Assembly: GCF_014698035.1 (NCBI RefSeq)
Contig: NZ_JACJSF010000015.1
Location: 87,311 to 151,310 of the forward strand
Direction of reading: 5' to 3'
DNA: 64,000 nt
DNA from: Desmonostoc muscorum FACHB-395
GTDB taxonomy: Bacteria; Cyanobacteriota; Cyanobacteriia; Cyanobacteriales; Nostocaceae
This document shows positions 18,232 through 26,363 of this stretch, piece after piece (position 1 is the stretch's first letter; every line of letters begins with the position of its first letter). The notes below the pieces were generated by a model that was not told the origin of the DNA, searched no databases, and was given only the letters and a program-made list of their open reading frames with translations. A program made the position numbers and the translations under genes.

Positions 18232-18234
18232 TTT

Positions 18235-18305
18235 AGTCATGAGTCATTAGTCATTAGTCATTTGCGAAAAACAAATGACAAAGGATAAAGGACAAATGAC
18301 TATTG
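18235..18305. repeat. Heptamer repeat tract downstream of psaI
   Basis: Degenerate AGTCATT/TCATGAG heptamers and their complement (AAATGACAAAGGA-type) form a short imperfect inverted arrangement directly after the psaI stop. This is the same repeat class as at 300-404. Confidence 0.75.
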
Positions 18306-18317
18306 ACCAAAATTAAT

Positions 18318-18350
18318 ACCGCCTATCTCATAGAGACAGGCGGTTTTTTT
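18318..18350 (+). terminator. Rho-independent terminator of psaI
   Basis: ACCGCCTATCTC and GAGACAGGCGGT form a 12-bp stem (one mismatch) with a 3-nt loop, followed by seven T. On the other strand the stem is followed by a weaker T-rich stretch, so it may also serve psbJ. Confidence 0.88.
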
Positions 18351-18416
18351 AAGGTTGATTTCTCAACAAATGCTAGAAAATCCTAACTTATAGTGTTCGG
18401 TTCAAACTAACTAATG

Positions 18417-18536
18417 TTAAATCGAAGAACCGAGTCCGGCGTAGGCACCATAAAAGAAAATGCCCAAGACTGTAATTATACCTAAACCTGCGATCGTAGC
18501 GACGACCCACAGGGGAATTCTCCCACTTCCAGACAC
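18417..18536 (-). CDS. psbJ: Photosystem II protein J
   Basis: This single-helix thylakoid protein (39 aa) sits next to cytochrome b559 and is needed for PSII assembly and electron flow at QB. It begins with GTG ([12 protein letters not shown]), with GGAGGAGA a few nt upstream, and ends [13 protein letters not shown] as usual for PsbJ. It is the last gene of psbE-F-L-J, 70 bp after psbL. Confidence 0.93.
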
Positions 18537-18606
18537 AGCTTCTCTCCTCCCTTAACAACAAATCAACACACGCTCAACAAACAAAAATTAAAAAGAGTAG
18601 TTCCAG

Positions 18607-18729
18607 TTAGTTAAAGAAGTAACTAGAAAACAGAATCCCCAGAACGAAAACTAGTAGTAGTCCCAGGTATAGCGAAGTCCGGTTTAGTTCAACCGGCTGA
18701 TTATTGGGATTGGGCGATCTTTCTACCAT
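18607..18729 (-). CDS. psbL: Photosystem II protein L
   Basis: This 40-aa single-helix PSII subunit lies near QA at the monomer interface. The sequence starts [20 protein letters not shown] and continues with a hydrophobic helix ending SSYFFN, which is very conserved. The frame extends further upstream, but the ATG at 18729 gives the standard protein. It lies 8 bp after psbF. Confidence 0.95.
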   Translation of the reverse strand: MVERSPNPNNQPVELNRTSLYLGLLLVFVLGILFSSYFFN

Positions 18730-18737
18730 AATTGCTC

Positions 18738-18875
18738 CTAACGGTGAATAAATTGCATTGCGGCGATCGCGCCTAAAAAGAATACAGTTGGTACACCTAA
18801 AGTGTGTACTGCCAGCCATCTAACGGTAAAAATTGGATAGGTAACTGGTTGATTGATGTTATTGCCGCTAGTCAT
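18738..18875 (-). CDS. psbF: Cytochrome b559 subunit beta
   Basis: PsbF (45 aa) pairs with PsbE to bind the haem of cytochrome b559 in photosystem II. The sequence contains [20 protein letters not shown], whose His is the axial haem ligand, and ends AAMQFIHR. It starts with ATG at 18875, 9 bp after psbE, and is read in the same direction as psbL and psbJ. Confidence 0.95.
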   Translation of the reverse strand: MTSGNNINQPVTYPIFTVRWLAVHTLGVPTVFFLGAIAAMQFIHR

Positions 18876-18884
18876 GATCTCAAA

Positions 18885-19133
18885 CTACTTTCCAATAAAT
18901 TGTTCAACTTGTTTTTTAGCTTCAAAACGGTTCTTCACAATAGGCACTTCTTGCCGTGCTGGTGTGAAATACTCATTGGGACGGGGTGTACCAAAAGCAT
19001 CATAAGCCAGTCCGGTGCTGACAAATAGCCAACCAGCAATAAACAATGCTGGGATGGTGATGCTGTGAATTACCCAGTAACGAACGCTAGTAATGATGTC
19101 CGAAAACGGACGTTCTCCAGTGGTACCTGACAT
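18885..19133 (-). CDS. psbE: Cytochrome b559 subunit alpha
   Basis: PsbE (82 aa) is the larger cytochrome b559 subunit. The [14 protein letters not shown] segment carries the haem-ligand His, followed by the single transmembrane helix. The lumenal domain contains [11 protein letters not shown]. Length and sequence are typical. It is the first gene of psbEFLJ. Upstream on the same strand is ycf48, 191 bp away, in the arrangement rubA-ycf48-psbEFLJ that is conserved in cyanobacteria. Confidence 0.96.
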   Translation of the reverse strand: MSGTTGERPFSDIITSVRYWVIHSITIPALFIAGWLFVSTGLAYDAFGTPRPNEYFTPARQEVPIVKNRFEAKKQVEQFIGK

Positions 19134-19324
19134 TTAGATCCCTACCTTATACATAGAGTGTTATTGAGTTTATTATCCTACAAAGTTAAGAAAGAGTTAC
19201 AAGTTGCAAAGTTCTTCTCAGAAATTAGGTATTGGGATTAGGTGAGAGGTTATAGGTGACAGGGGAGAGCGAATAATCTGTAACCTGTAACCTGTACCCT
19301 ATTCCCTTCTTCACTCCCCACTCA

Positions 19325-20344
19325 CTAAGCCGCCTCTGGGGAAGTGGTTTCAGGGTTTGGTAAATATTTGAGCAAAACGCCGCGATCGCCAATTATAAAT
19401 CCCCGTTCTGGCTCTAAGAACACAATCTTATACAAATTAGCCGCAACTTCTTCTATGTCACGGTCTTTTTCCCAGGTTTTGCCACCGTCGCCACTGCGTA
19501 GCAAATTACCGCTACCGCCACCTACCCAAATTTCATCGGGTGTACGATATGCCAAATCCAGTAAACCCCAACTGGTGGATAACTCTGGATATTTTGCCTC
19601 TTGCCATTCTTCAGGTTTAGTTGGGTCACTAAACTGAACTTGACCTCCTCTAGCTAGCAACCACAATTGCCCATTTTCAGTAAAACCCATGTTTTCTAAC
19701 CGCCGAGAATTATTGCGGTTATGAGGTACCCAAGCATCTTGCCCTGGTTCCCAAGTCGAGTAGAAACTACCCTTAGCGGAAACTGCAATATATTTACCAT
19801 CAGCAGAACGTTCCAAGTTACGCACTACACCGACTGCTGATTCCACCTGGGCTTTCCAGTTTTTGCCGCCGTCTGTGGTCTTATATATGGCTCCAACATC
19901 AGTAGCCATTTCAGCTGTATTGTCTGATAGTGCCTTAACTGCGATCGGGCTACCTGGTAGCTTTTCGCTCAGGGGAATACGCGACCAAGAAGCACCTTCA
20001 TCGGTAGTGTGCAGCAACAGTCCAGGCTCTCCAGCAATCCAGCCTTCTTTACCTGCAAAACTTACTGAGTCAAAACGATACTTTTGCTCATCCAGTTGCA
20101 GTGTTATTGGTTTCCAGGTATTACCACCGTCATTGGTTTCCAATAGGGTGGCATTGCTACCTACTAAGTAGCCATGCTCAGGGTTATTAGTAAAAGCAAT
20201 ATCCAGTAGATTCGAGTCTGTTGGTACAGAAATGACTTTCCAGGGGTTGTAGCTAACAGAAGGAACTTTGCTACAACCGATGCACATGATGACTACTATT
20301 AACAAGGCAGCTATTCGTTGCCAACCTTTCACAATTGAATGCAT
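19325..20344 (-). CDS. ycf48: Photosystem II assembly protein Ycf48 (HCF136)
   Basis: Ycf48 is a lumenal assembly factor that binds newly made D1 and early PSII intermediates. The 339-aa protein has a lipoprotein-type signal (hydrophobic stretch followed by CIGCS, lipid Cys near residue 24). A seven-bladed beta-propeller follows, with repeated GNTW/GASW/GKNW/GKTW-type BNR motifs. Upstream on the same strand is rubA (232-bp gap) and downstream psbE; all three act in photosystem assembly. The ATG at 20344 fits the signal peptide. Confidence 0.93.
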   Translation of the reverse strand: MHSIVKGWQRIAALLIVVIMCIGCSKVPSVSYNPWKVISVPTDSNLLDIAFTNNPEHGYLVGSNATLLETNDGGNTWKPITLQLDEQKYRFDSVSFAGKEGWIAGEPGLLLHTTDEGASWSRIPLSEKLPGSPIAVKALSDNTAEMATDVGAIYKTTDGGKNWKAQVESAVGVVRNLERSADGKYIAVSAKGSFYSTWEPGQDAWVPHNRNNSRRLENMGFTENGQLWLLARGGQVQFSDPTKPEEWQEAKYPELSTSWGLLDLAYRTPDEIWVGGGSGNLLRSGDGGKTWEKDRDIEEVAANLYKIVFLEPERGFIIGDRGVLLKYLPNPETTSPEAA

Positions 20345-20576
20345 TAGTATTTCTTAAGTTGTTTCTAAATTTCTGTAGGTGTTCTGTAAAAGGTTTACCT
20401 TATACCAGTTTCGGATTTTGGATTGTAGATTTGGAATTAAAAAGCTTTCCAAAAATCCCAAAAAATCTTAGCCCAATATGGTATTGAGGGTCATTGCCGC
20501 TCTACGGAACTGGTAAAACGACACAATTATGTGATTTTAATTACACAATAACTCCCTATTTCCCAAATAACGGCCG

Positions 20577-20912
20577 TCATTGTAAGCCGTAGAGACTGAT
20601 AAAAAACAAGAAGCCAAGGGCCAAAGCGCCAAAAATTAAGATATTCTTTTGGGTTGGCGTTAGGTTATTGACACCCAAACCGTAACCGAGATTTTCTTTG
20701 AAGCCGGATGCAGTACCCGCAGGGCCGATGTTGGCAAAAGCGGTTTTCTTGGCACTACAAACTGGACAGCGCCAATTTATAGGCAGTTCTGCAAAGAGTA
20801 TCCCTGAAGGAATATCATGCTTGTCGTCTCCCTTTTCAGGTTCGTAAACATAACCGCAGGCGCGACACTCGTAGCGGTCTAACACCGGAGTCTCAACAGC
20901 TGGTTCGCTCAT
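20577..20912 (-). CDS. rubA: Membrane-anchored rubredoxin RubA
   Basis: RubA is a thylakoid rubredoxin required for photosystem assembly in cyanobacteria. The rubredoxin domain has two CxxC pairs, CRACGY (about residues 15-20) and CPVCSA (about 52-57), binding one iron. A linker and a single C-terminal transmembrane helix (about 90-108) follow. The start at 20912 (MSEPAVET) is chosen; the frame extends upstream to 20993, but the extra residues are not family-like. Length is 111 aa. It heads the rubA-ycf48-psbEFLJ cluster. Confidence 0.9.
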   Translation of the reverse strand: MSEPAVETPVLDRYECRACGYVYEPEKGDDKHDIPSGILFAELPINWRCPVCSAKKTAFANIGPAGTASGFKENLGYGLGVNNLTPTQKNILIFGALALGFLFFISLYGLQ

Positions 20913-21224
20913 GGCTAGGGCCTCGCAGAGGAGAATTCTTAAATATACGTTAAAAATTATGACATAATTGTCAGGCTTTTCTATCACTATCAAAAGCTAA
21001 TTAAATACTTGAAGTGTATCTATTTCCCAGATTTCAGAAAAACCAAACATATATAATGTAAAAGAAAGTAACGTAATTCAAGGGATTGGGCATTGGGCAT
21101 TGGGCATTGGGCATTGAGGCAGGAGGGAGATAAAACTCCTAACTAATAACTTCTAACTCCTAACTCCTAACTCCCCACTCCCCACTCCCAACTTAAAATA
21201 CTCCATAAGCGGTAGATACTCATT
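20913..21224. other. Intergenic region between rubA and ndhC
   Basis: This 312-bp divergent spacer has an AT-rich half next to rubA. A repeat-rich half (about 21083-21195) has four GGGCATT heptamers followed by TAACTCC/CCCACTCC heptamers. No gene was found. Promoters of both photosynthetic clusters should lie here. Confidence 0.6.
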
Positions 21225-21587
21225 GTGTTTGTCCTCAGCGGTTACGAGTACCTTCTAGGCTTCTTCATAATCTGTAGCCTAGTACCTGCCTTAGCGCTCT
21301 CAGCTTCCAAGCTCCTACGACCCAGTAGTTACAGCCCAGAACGTCGCACTACTTATGAATCTGGCATGGAACCCATCGGGGGAGCCTGGATTCAGTTCAA
21401 CATCCGCTACTACATGTTTGCTCTAGTCTTCGTTGTCTTTGATGTGGAGACTGTTTTCTTGTATCCTTGGGCGGTAGCTTTCCACCGTTTGGGGCTATTG
21501 GCTTTTATTGAAGCGCTAGTCTTTATTGCAATTCTTGTAGTCGCTTTAGTTTACGCGTGGCGTAAAGGAGCTTTGGAATGGTCTTGA
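21225..21587 (+). CDS. ndhC: NAD(P)H-quinone oxidoreductase subunit 3 (NdhC)
   Basis: This membrane subunit of the cyanobacterial NDH-1 complex takes part in respiratory and cyclic electron flow. The 120-aa protein has three transmembrane helices and the conserved [20 protein letters not shown] loop near the ubiquinone site. The start is a GTG ([13 protein letters not shown]). It overlaps ndhK by 10 bp and forms the ndhC-ndhK-ndhJ operon. Confidence 0.96.
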   Translation: MFVLSGYEYLLGFFIICSLVPALALSASKLLRPSSYSPERRTTYESGMEPIGGAWIQFNIRYYMFALVFVVFDVETVFLYPWAVAFHRLGLLAFIEALVFIAILVVALVYAWRKGALEWS

Positions 21588-22315
21588 ATTCTAATTTAAC
21601 AACTCAGGACAAACAGCGAATCATCAACCCCATTGAGCGGACTACAATCACTCAAGACCTTTCAGAAAACGTCATTTTGACGACGGTTGATGACCTCTAC
21701 GACTGGGCGCGGCTTTCTAGTCTGTGGCCGTTGCTGTTTGGTACTGCTTGCTGCTTTATTGAGTTTGCAGCTTTAATTGGCTCCCGATTTGACTTTGACC
21801 GTTTTGGACTAATTCCCCGTTCTAGCCCCCGCCAAGCCGATTTAATTATTACGGCAGGGACTATCACGATGAAGATGGCTCCCCAACTGGTGCGTCTTTA
21901 TGAACAAATGCCAGAACCGAAGTATGTAATTGCGATGGGAGCTTGCACAATTACTGGCGGGATGTTCAGCGTTGATTCCCCCACAGCAGTGCGCGGAGTC
22001 GATAAACTGATTCCTGTAGATGTTTACTTGCCTGGTTGTCCTCCCCGTCCAGAAGCAATTATCGACGCAATCATTAAGCTGCGGAAGAAAATCTCCAATG
22101 AATCGATGCAAGAGCGGGATAAAATTAAGCAAACTCACCGCTACTACAGCACGACTCATAACCTGAAGCCAGTAGAGGAAATCTTAACTGGTAAGTATTT
22201 GCAGTCAGATACTCGCTCTGCACCACCGAAGGAATTAGCAGAAGCGATTGGTATGCCAATACCACCTGCACTACTGACAGAAAAGGCGCAAAAGGAGGAA
22301 CAAACCCGTGGCTGA
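21578..22315 (+). CDS. ndhK: NAD(P)H-quinone oxidoreductase subunit K (NdhK)
   Basis: NdhK carries iron-sulfur cluster N2, which passes electrons to plastoquinone. Ligands are visible as the adjacent Cys pair in GTACCFIEF (about residues 52-53), the Cys in MGACTITGG (about 117), and the Cys in [12 protein letters not shown] (about 148). Length is 245 aa with the usual variable C-terminal tail. It overlaps ndhC upstream by 10 bp and ndhJ downstream by 8 bp, indicating translational coupling. Confidence 0.96.
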   Translation: MVLNSNLTTQDKQRIINPIERTTITQDLSENVILTTVDDLYDWARLSSLWPLLFGTACCFIEFAALIGSRFDFDRFGLIPRSSPRQADLIITAGTITMKMAPQLVRLYEQMPEPKYVIAMGACTITGGMFSVDSPTAVRGVDKLIPVDVYLPGCPPRPEAIIDAIIKLRKKISNESMQERDKIKQTHRYYSTTHNLKPVEEILTGKYLQSDTRSAPPKELAEAIGMPIPPALLTEKAQKEEQTRG

Positions 22316-22838
22316 AGAAGAATCTAAACCAGTACCAGCAGCGAAAGAAGAGGCATTGGTACAAGCGGGTAAAGTTTCCCAGTGGTTGACGGAAAACGGC
22401 TTTGACCATGAGTTTTTAGCACCAGATAAAAATGGTGTAGAGATAATTAAGGTGTCGGCAGATTTCTTGCTTCCCACCGCTACAGCCCTTTATGCTTATG
22501 GGTTTAATTATCTCCAGTGTCAAGGTGGTATAGACCTTGGCCCAGGACAAGAATTGGTGAGCATGTATCACTTGATTAAAGTCGGTGATAATAGCGATCG
22601 CCCCGAAGAAGTTCGAGTTAAGGTATTCTTACCACGGGAAAACCCTGTAGTGCCTTCTGTGTACTGGATTTGGAAAACCGCAGATTGGCAAGAGCGCGAG
22701 TCTTACGATATGTACGGCATTATCTACGAAGGACACCCAAATCTCAAGCGGATTTTGATGCCGGAAGATTGGGTGGGTTGGCCTTTGCGGAAGGATTACA
22801 TCTCGCCTGATTTCTACGAGTTGCAAGACGCTTATTAG
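22308..22838 (+). CDS. ndhJ: NAD(P)H-quinone oxidoreductase subunit J (NdhJ)
   Basis: NdhJ is the 30-kDa-type hydrophilic subunit in the connecting arm of NDH-1. The protein (176 aa) has the conserved [17 protein letters not shown] motif near residues 123-139 and [23 protein letters not shown] near the C-terminus. The start is GTG, with AAAGGAGG about 9 nt upstream inside ndhK. It is the last gene of ndhCKJ and is followed by a hairpin terminator. Confidence 0.96.
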   Translation: MAEEESKPVPAAKEEALVQAGKVSQWLTENGFDHEFLAPDKNGVEIIKVSADFLLPTATALYAYGFNYLQCQGGIDLGPGQELVSMYHLIKVGDNSDRPEEVRVKVFLPRENPVVPSVYWIWKTADWQERESYDMYGIIYEGHPNLKRILMPEDWVGWPLRKDYISPDFYELQDAY

Positions 22839-22895
22839 AGATTGCTGAATGAGACGCGATGAATCGCGTCTGTACAATATAGTTTCGGCAGTGAT

Positions 22896-22930
22896 TAACC
22901 CCTTTCCGGTGGCGGAGAGGGGTTATGTTT
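22896..22930 (+). terminator. Terminator hairpin of ndhCKJ
   Basis: TAACCCCTTTCC and GGAGAGGGGTTA form a 12-bp stem (one mismatch) around a GGTGGC loop. A GTTTTTGG T-run follows after AT. Confidence 0.75.
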
Positions 22931-23046
22931 TTGGTGTTTCATGTCAAGTTGGTTGACAAAATTAGCTGTAATTGGAGGCAATACGGTTCGGTTAAGGTTT
23001 TTTGATGAAAATTCTAGATTGCTAAAGATGCGATAATTCATCACCA

Positions 23047-23112
23047 AGACGCGATAAATTGCCGTCTCTACAAAACGACTGATTATTGTAGAGACGGCGA
23101 TTCATCGCGTCT
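23047..23112. repeat. Large inverted repeat of the GTAGAGAC palindrome family
   Basis: Left arm 23047-23071 and right arm 23088-23112 are reverse complements over 25 bp with two mismatches, separated by 16 nt. The arms combine the GTAGAGACGGC and CGCGTCT modules that recur in other palindromes of this window. Confidence 0.85.
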
Positions 23113-23255
23113 CTTGTCTAGGGAAACGCGGAGGTTCGCAAAGTAGGGAGAGGTGGGATAGAGATATTCAGTGAAATTTCCTAGTAATTGGAATCGCTAT
23201 CTCCACCGTTGTATCTGTATTTATGGGAAGATTTAATGTAAATATTTAAAGTAAT

Positions 23256-23651
23256 ATGTCAGAAACACCCCAAAACGACGGCATTTGGATTGTAACGGAT
23301 GAAGTGCCGCAAATATCGATTCCTGATGGTGCTAAAGGCGGGAGTACTAATACACGCAGTTGGGGAGACGAAACTATCAGGGAAAGCACTGGTAGCAAAG
23401 GGGTAGGAGATGCCGTTAAGGTTAGCGCTCAAACATTAGAGCAAAATATGACTCACTTTCTCAAACTCGTGGGAAGTTTGTTTAGTCAAGCTGAACAGCA
23501 AGCAAAAGTTAACTCCAAGATGCAGCTAGATGAAATTGAACTATCGGTTGAAATTAGTGCAGATGGGGAAGTTAAATTAATTGGCAGTGGTGTCAAAGCT
23601 GGGAGCAAAGGAGCGATTAAGCTGAAGTTTAAGCGCCAAGAACAAGTGTGA
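23256..23651 (+). CDS. Small protein coupled to a caspase-like protease (Pepco-like)
   Basis: This 131-aa cytoplasmic protein has no catalytic motif. It begins with a Trp-containing strand (GIWIVTDEVP), then a Gly/Ser/Thr-rich loop and a helix (about residues 60-90). The C-terminal beta region, MQLDEIELSVEISADGEVK followed by GSGVKAG, resembles small partner domains found beside trypsin- or caspase-like proteases in bacterial conflict systems (Pepco/Trypco types). That assignment is from memory of the families and is tentative. Its stop lies 1 bp before the ATG of the caspase/FGE gene, so the two are certainly co-transcribed and probably act together. Confidence 0.6.
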   Translation: MSETPQNDGIWIVTDEVPQISIPDGAKGGSTNTRSWGDETIRESTGSKGVGDAVKVSAQTLEQNMTHFLKLVGSLFSQAEQQAKVNSKMQLDEIELSVEISADGEVKLIGSGVKAGSKGAIKLKFKRQEQV

Positions 23652-23652
23652 G

Positions 23653-25455
23653 ATGGCAAAAAATTGGGCGATCGCGATCGGAATTAACCAGTATGATTAT
23701 CTGCAACCGCTAAACTATGCCAAGCGGGATGCACTGTTAATGCAAGAGTTTCTGAGCAATGAGGCAGGATTTGAGCGGATATTCTTCTTCTCCGATGACT
23801 CCCCCAATGTTGGCGGAAAATCAACTCGCCCAAATCGCGCAAATTTGCGTCAAGTCTTCTTGGAATTATTTAACAAACCCTTCATGGAAGCAGGGGATAA
23901 TTTTTGGTTCTTCTTTAGTGGTCATGGGATAAGACACGCTGACCGTGATTATCTTATGCCGTTGGATGGAAATCCAGCAGACATTGAAGAAACGGCAATT
24001 CCGATTAACTTCGTTGCTGAACGTCTGCGTCGCTGCGGTGCTGATAATGTTGTCCTAATTCTGGATGCTTGTCGTAGTCTAGGTACTCGTGCTGGCGAAG
24101 GAATTGGGCGACAAACGGAAGAAGAAGCACGTCAAAAAGGAGTTATTAGCATATTTTCTTGTAGCCCACAGGAGTATTCTTATGAAATTGAGGCTTTACA
24201 ACAAGGTGCTTTTACTACTGCACTACTAGAAGGGTTAGGAATTCAAGGTCAATGCGCCACCGTTGAGCGGTTGAATCAGTATCTCAAGTCTCGTGTGCCG
24301 GAAATTGTTAGTAAGCATAAAAATGCGAGGCAAACGCCTTATGTGATTGCTGAACCTGTTAATAAATACCACCTAATACTTGTGCCACGATATGCAACTC
24401 TAGCGGATATCGCCACGTTGAAAATTGATGCTTATCAAGCAGAAGTAAACAGGAATTTAGATTTAGCAGAGCAATTATGGATTCGGGTATTAGCTGCGGC
24501 TTCAGGGCAAGATATGGACGCAATCAAAGCAATTCAAAGAATTGAAAGGTTGCGCTGGGAACCTCAAGAACCATTTTCACCACAACCTCGTCCTAGTGTT
24601 GAAAATTCCACTAAGGGAGTATTTACAGTTGAAAAAAATCCCTTAAAAACCTTTCAATTTGAAGTGGTTACGGTAAATGCAAAAGGAAATATCACCAACT
24701 GCCGTAATGAAGAAGCGAAATATTTTGAAGAAAATTTAGGAAATGGTATCACTTTGGAAATGGTGCAGATACCAGGGGGAACCTTTATGATGGGTTCACT
24801 GGAAGGAGAAGCAGATCGAGAAGATTATGAAAGTCCACTGCATCAAGTAACAGTTCCTAAGTTTTTCATGGGGAAATATGCAGTTACCCAGGCACAGTAT
24901 CAAGCAATTATGGGCAGTAATCCTTCTGAGTTCAAAAGCGAGAAACGACCTGTAGAACAAGTAAATTGGGATGAGGCGGTAGAGTTTTGTAAAAAGTTGA
25001 GTCAGAAAACAGAACACACCTACAGGCTACCCAGTGAAGCCGAATGGGAATATGCTTGTCGTGCCAGAACAACTACACCGTTTTATTTTGGTGAAACGAT
25101 TACCACAGATTTAGTTAACTACGACGGTAACTATCCTTACGGCTCTGCACGAAAGGGCGAAGCTCGTCACCAAACAATAAATGTAGGAAAATTTCCGCCT
25201 AATTCTTTTGGTTTATACGATATGCATGGTAATGTATGGGAATGGTGTAAAGATGTATACAATTGTAATTACATAGACGCACCAACAAATGGTAGACCGT
25301 GGTTGACTGGTAGCGATAATAAGATAAGGCTGCGGCGTGGCGGTGGTTGGCTCGACCATGCCTGGGAGTGCCGTTCTGCCATTCGCGATAGGGACGCGCG
25401 CGCGAGTCGTTGCAGCGATAGTGGTTTTCGTGTGGTGGCGGTGGCTGTGGCGTGA
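23653..25455 (+). CDS. Caspase family protein with C-terminal FGE-sulfatase domain
   Basis: The N-terminal peptidase C14 (caspase-like) domain spans residues 1-245. The catalytic pair is visible as His91 in FFFSGHG and Cys140 in LILDACRS. A helical linker (about 250-305) and a Pro-rich stretch follow. A formylglycine-generating-enzyme-like domain runs from about 367 to 597, with IPGGTFMMGS, YRLPSEAEWEYACRA and GLYDMHGNVWEWC motifs. In this fusion class the C-type-lectin-like FGE fold usually binds ligands rather than acting as an enzyme. A model is ligand sensing by FGE that triggers the protease. Residues 566-590 hold few Asn where the family is Asn-rich, as in the variable region of a retroelement target. 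Preceded at 1 bp by the small partner gene. Confidence 0.88.
   Translation: MAKNWAIAIGINQYDYLQPLNYAKRDALLMQEFLSNEAGFERIFFFSDDSPNVGGKSTRPNRANLRQVFLELFNKPFMEAGDNFWFFFSGHGIRHADRDYLMPLDGNPADIEETAIPINFVAERLRRCGADNVVLILDACRSLGTRAGEGIGRQTEEEARQKGVISIFSCSPQEYSYEIEALQQGAFTTALLEGLGIQGQCATVERLNQYLKSRVPEIVSKHKNARQTPYVIAEPVNKYHLILVPRYATLADIATLKIDAYQAEVNRNLDLAEQLWIRVLAAASGQDMDAIKAIQRIERLRWEPQEPFSPQPRPSVENSTKGVFTVEKNPLKTFQFEVVTVNAKGNITNCRNEEAKYFEENLGNGITLEMVQIPGGTFMMGSLEGEADREDYESPLHQVTVPKFFMGKYAVTQAQYQAIMGSNPSEFKSEKRPVEQVNWDEAVEFCKKLSQKTEHTYRLPSEAEWEYACRARTTTPFYFGETITTDLVNYDGNYPYGSARKGEARHQTINVGKFPPNSFGLYDMHGNVWEWCKDVYNCNYIDAPTNGRPWLTGSDNKIRLRRGGGWLDHAWECRSAIRDRDARASRCSDSGFRVVAVAVA
25348..25443 (+). other. 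Candidate diversity-generating-retroelement variable region
   Basis: This is the 3' end of the caspase/FGE gene. The frame keeps the family skeleton W..CRSA.R..........GFRVV. Positions usually encoded by AAC/AAT here read CTC, GAC, CAT, ATT, GAT, GAC, AGT, TGC, AGC, GAT and AGT. The first or second base is changed and the third base is always C or T. This is the mark left by adenine-specific mutagenesis of a template with AAY codons. The region ends in a G/C-rich GTGGTGGCGGTGGC stretch that could serve as an IMH-type boundary. No template repeat or reverse transcriptase is in the window, so any retroelement would act from elsewhere. Confidence 0.6.
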
Positions 25456-25691
25456 GTACTCCCCAAAGTCAGAGTTGATAAATGGGAATTTATCGAGCGT
25501 ACATCAGGGAATCCAGACCTGAACCAGCGAGGAAGGCGACAACCTCCGAATATAAAACCGAGTCGGATAGCTTGGTAGGTTGCAAAACCGAACAGTTGTT
25601 CGACTCAATTAATTCTGCAAGATTCCCGACTTTTTAAAAAAGTCAACCCAACATTACCCATCACAATTGGTTTCACTTCGTTATACTGTAT
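25456..25691. other. Region downstream of the caspase/FGE gene, with hairpin
   Basis: A hairpin (GATAAAT, loop GGGA, ATTTATC) lies at 25477-25494, 22 nt after the stop. Known retroelement targets carry a hairpin at this place. A 51-codon frame (25482-25637, starting MGIYRAYIRESR) is open but has no ribosome binding site and no recognised family. The end, 25628-25645, is a small palindrome (GACTTTTTAAAAAAGTC). Confidence 0.5.
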
Positions 25692-26255
25692 TTACTCTAA
25701 TAACCACCCAAAAACAGACGCAACGCTGAGATTTAACTCATTAGCAAAAGATGGAACAGGAAGTTTTTGCTCTGGTTCATCAAATACTTCTGGTTGCTGC
25801 TTGGGAAGATAAACAAACACTGTTTGTTCATTCGGATCAATTAACCAACCCATTTGAGTGCCAAAATTGAGGCAACGCAAAATATTTTTGGTGACTTTTG
25901 TTTGACTTTGGTCAGGTGAGAGAATTTCAATTGTCCAGTCAGGAGCTATTAAAAAGGTATTAGCAACCTCGCCTTTTTCGTCGCGGGGAATTCTACCCCA
26001 AGTAAACACAGACACATCTGGAATTATTGATCGTCCATCAAATGTGCAACGTAACTCTGAAAATGCTCGTGCAATCTGTTGCGGTTTAAGAATTACGTTG
26101 ACAGTAGTAGAGAACTCGGTTTGAATTGTGCTGTGCTTACCCTGTGGCATTGGTTTCTGGATGATTTGCCCATCAATATATTCGCTAGCAGGTTCTGTTT
26201 CTGGTAGCTTGAGAAACTCATCTAAAGTTATCGATTTAGATGGGGTTTGTAGCAT
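25692..26255 (-). CDS. Uma2 family endonuclease-like protein (DUF820)
   Basis: This protein (187 aa) has the PD-(D/E)XK-like Uma2 fold, hugely expanded in cyanobacteria; its biological role is unknown. Typical features are ITLDEFLKLPETEPASEYIDG at the N-terminus, the PDVSVF motif near residue 80 and the EILSPDQS motif near 110 with acidic active-site residues. VFVYLP follows near the C-terminus. It lies between the caspase/FGE gene and a small coiled-coil gene, on the opposite strand to the former. No operon partner. Confidence 0.88.
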   Translation of the reverse strand: MLQTPSKSITLDEFLKLPETEPASEYIDGQIIQKPMPQGKHSTIQTEFSTTVNVILKPQQIARAFSELRCTFDGRSIIPDVSVFTWGRIPRDEKGEVANTFLIAPDWTIEILSPDQSQTKVTKNILRCLNFGTQMGWLIDPNEQTVFVYLPKQQPEVFDEPEQKLPVPSFANELNLSVASVFGWLLE

Positions 26256-26363
26256 TAGGGCTTTCTTGTAAAAAAGAGTTTGATTAGCTTTATATTAATT
26301 TTAATGGTGCGTTGTCACAAAGGTCAACGCACCCTTATCTAAAGAAGCGGCAACTCCAAGCAA

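Larger units (their letters stand above)
22839..23255. other. Intergenic region rich in palindromic repeats
   Basis: This 417-bp spacer after ndhJ holds a palindrome at 22852-22871 (AGACGCGAT, 2 nt, ATCGCGTCT), a terminator hairpin at 22896-22930, and a large 25-bp-arm inverted repeat at 23047-23112. The last 140 bp is plain and presumably carries the promoter of the small gene at 23256. Confidence 0.7.

Noticed and set aside
25482..25637. 51-codon frame after the caspase/FGE gene as a possible accessory gene of a retroelement
   Set aside because: No ribosome binding site, no resemblance to Avd, and its start lies in the hairpin. It is kept only as a note in the regional entry.
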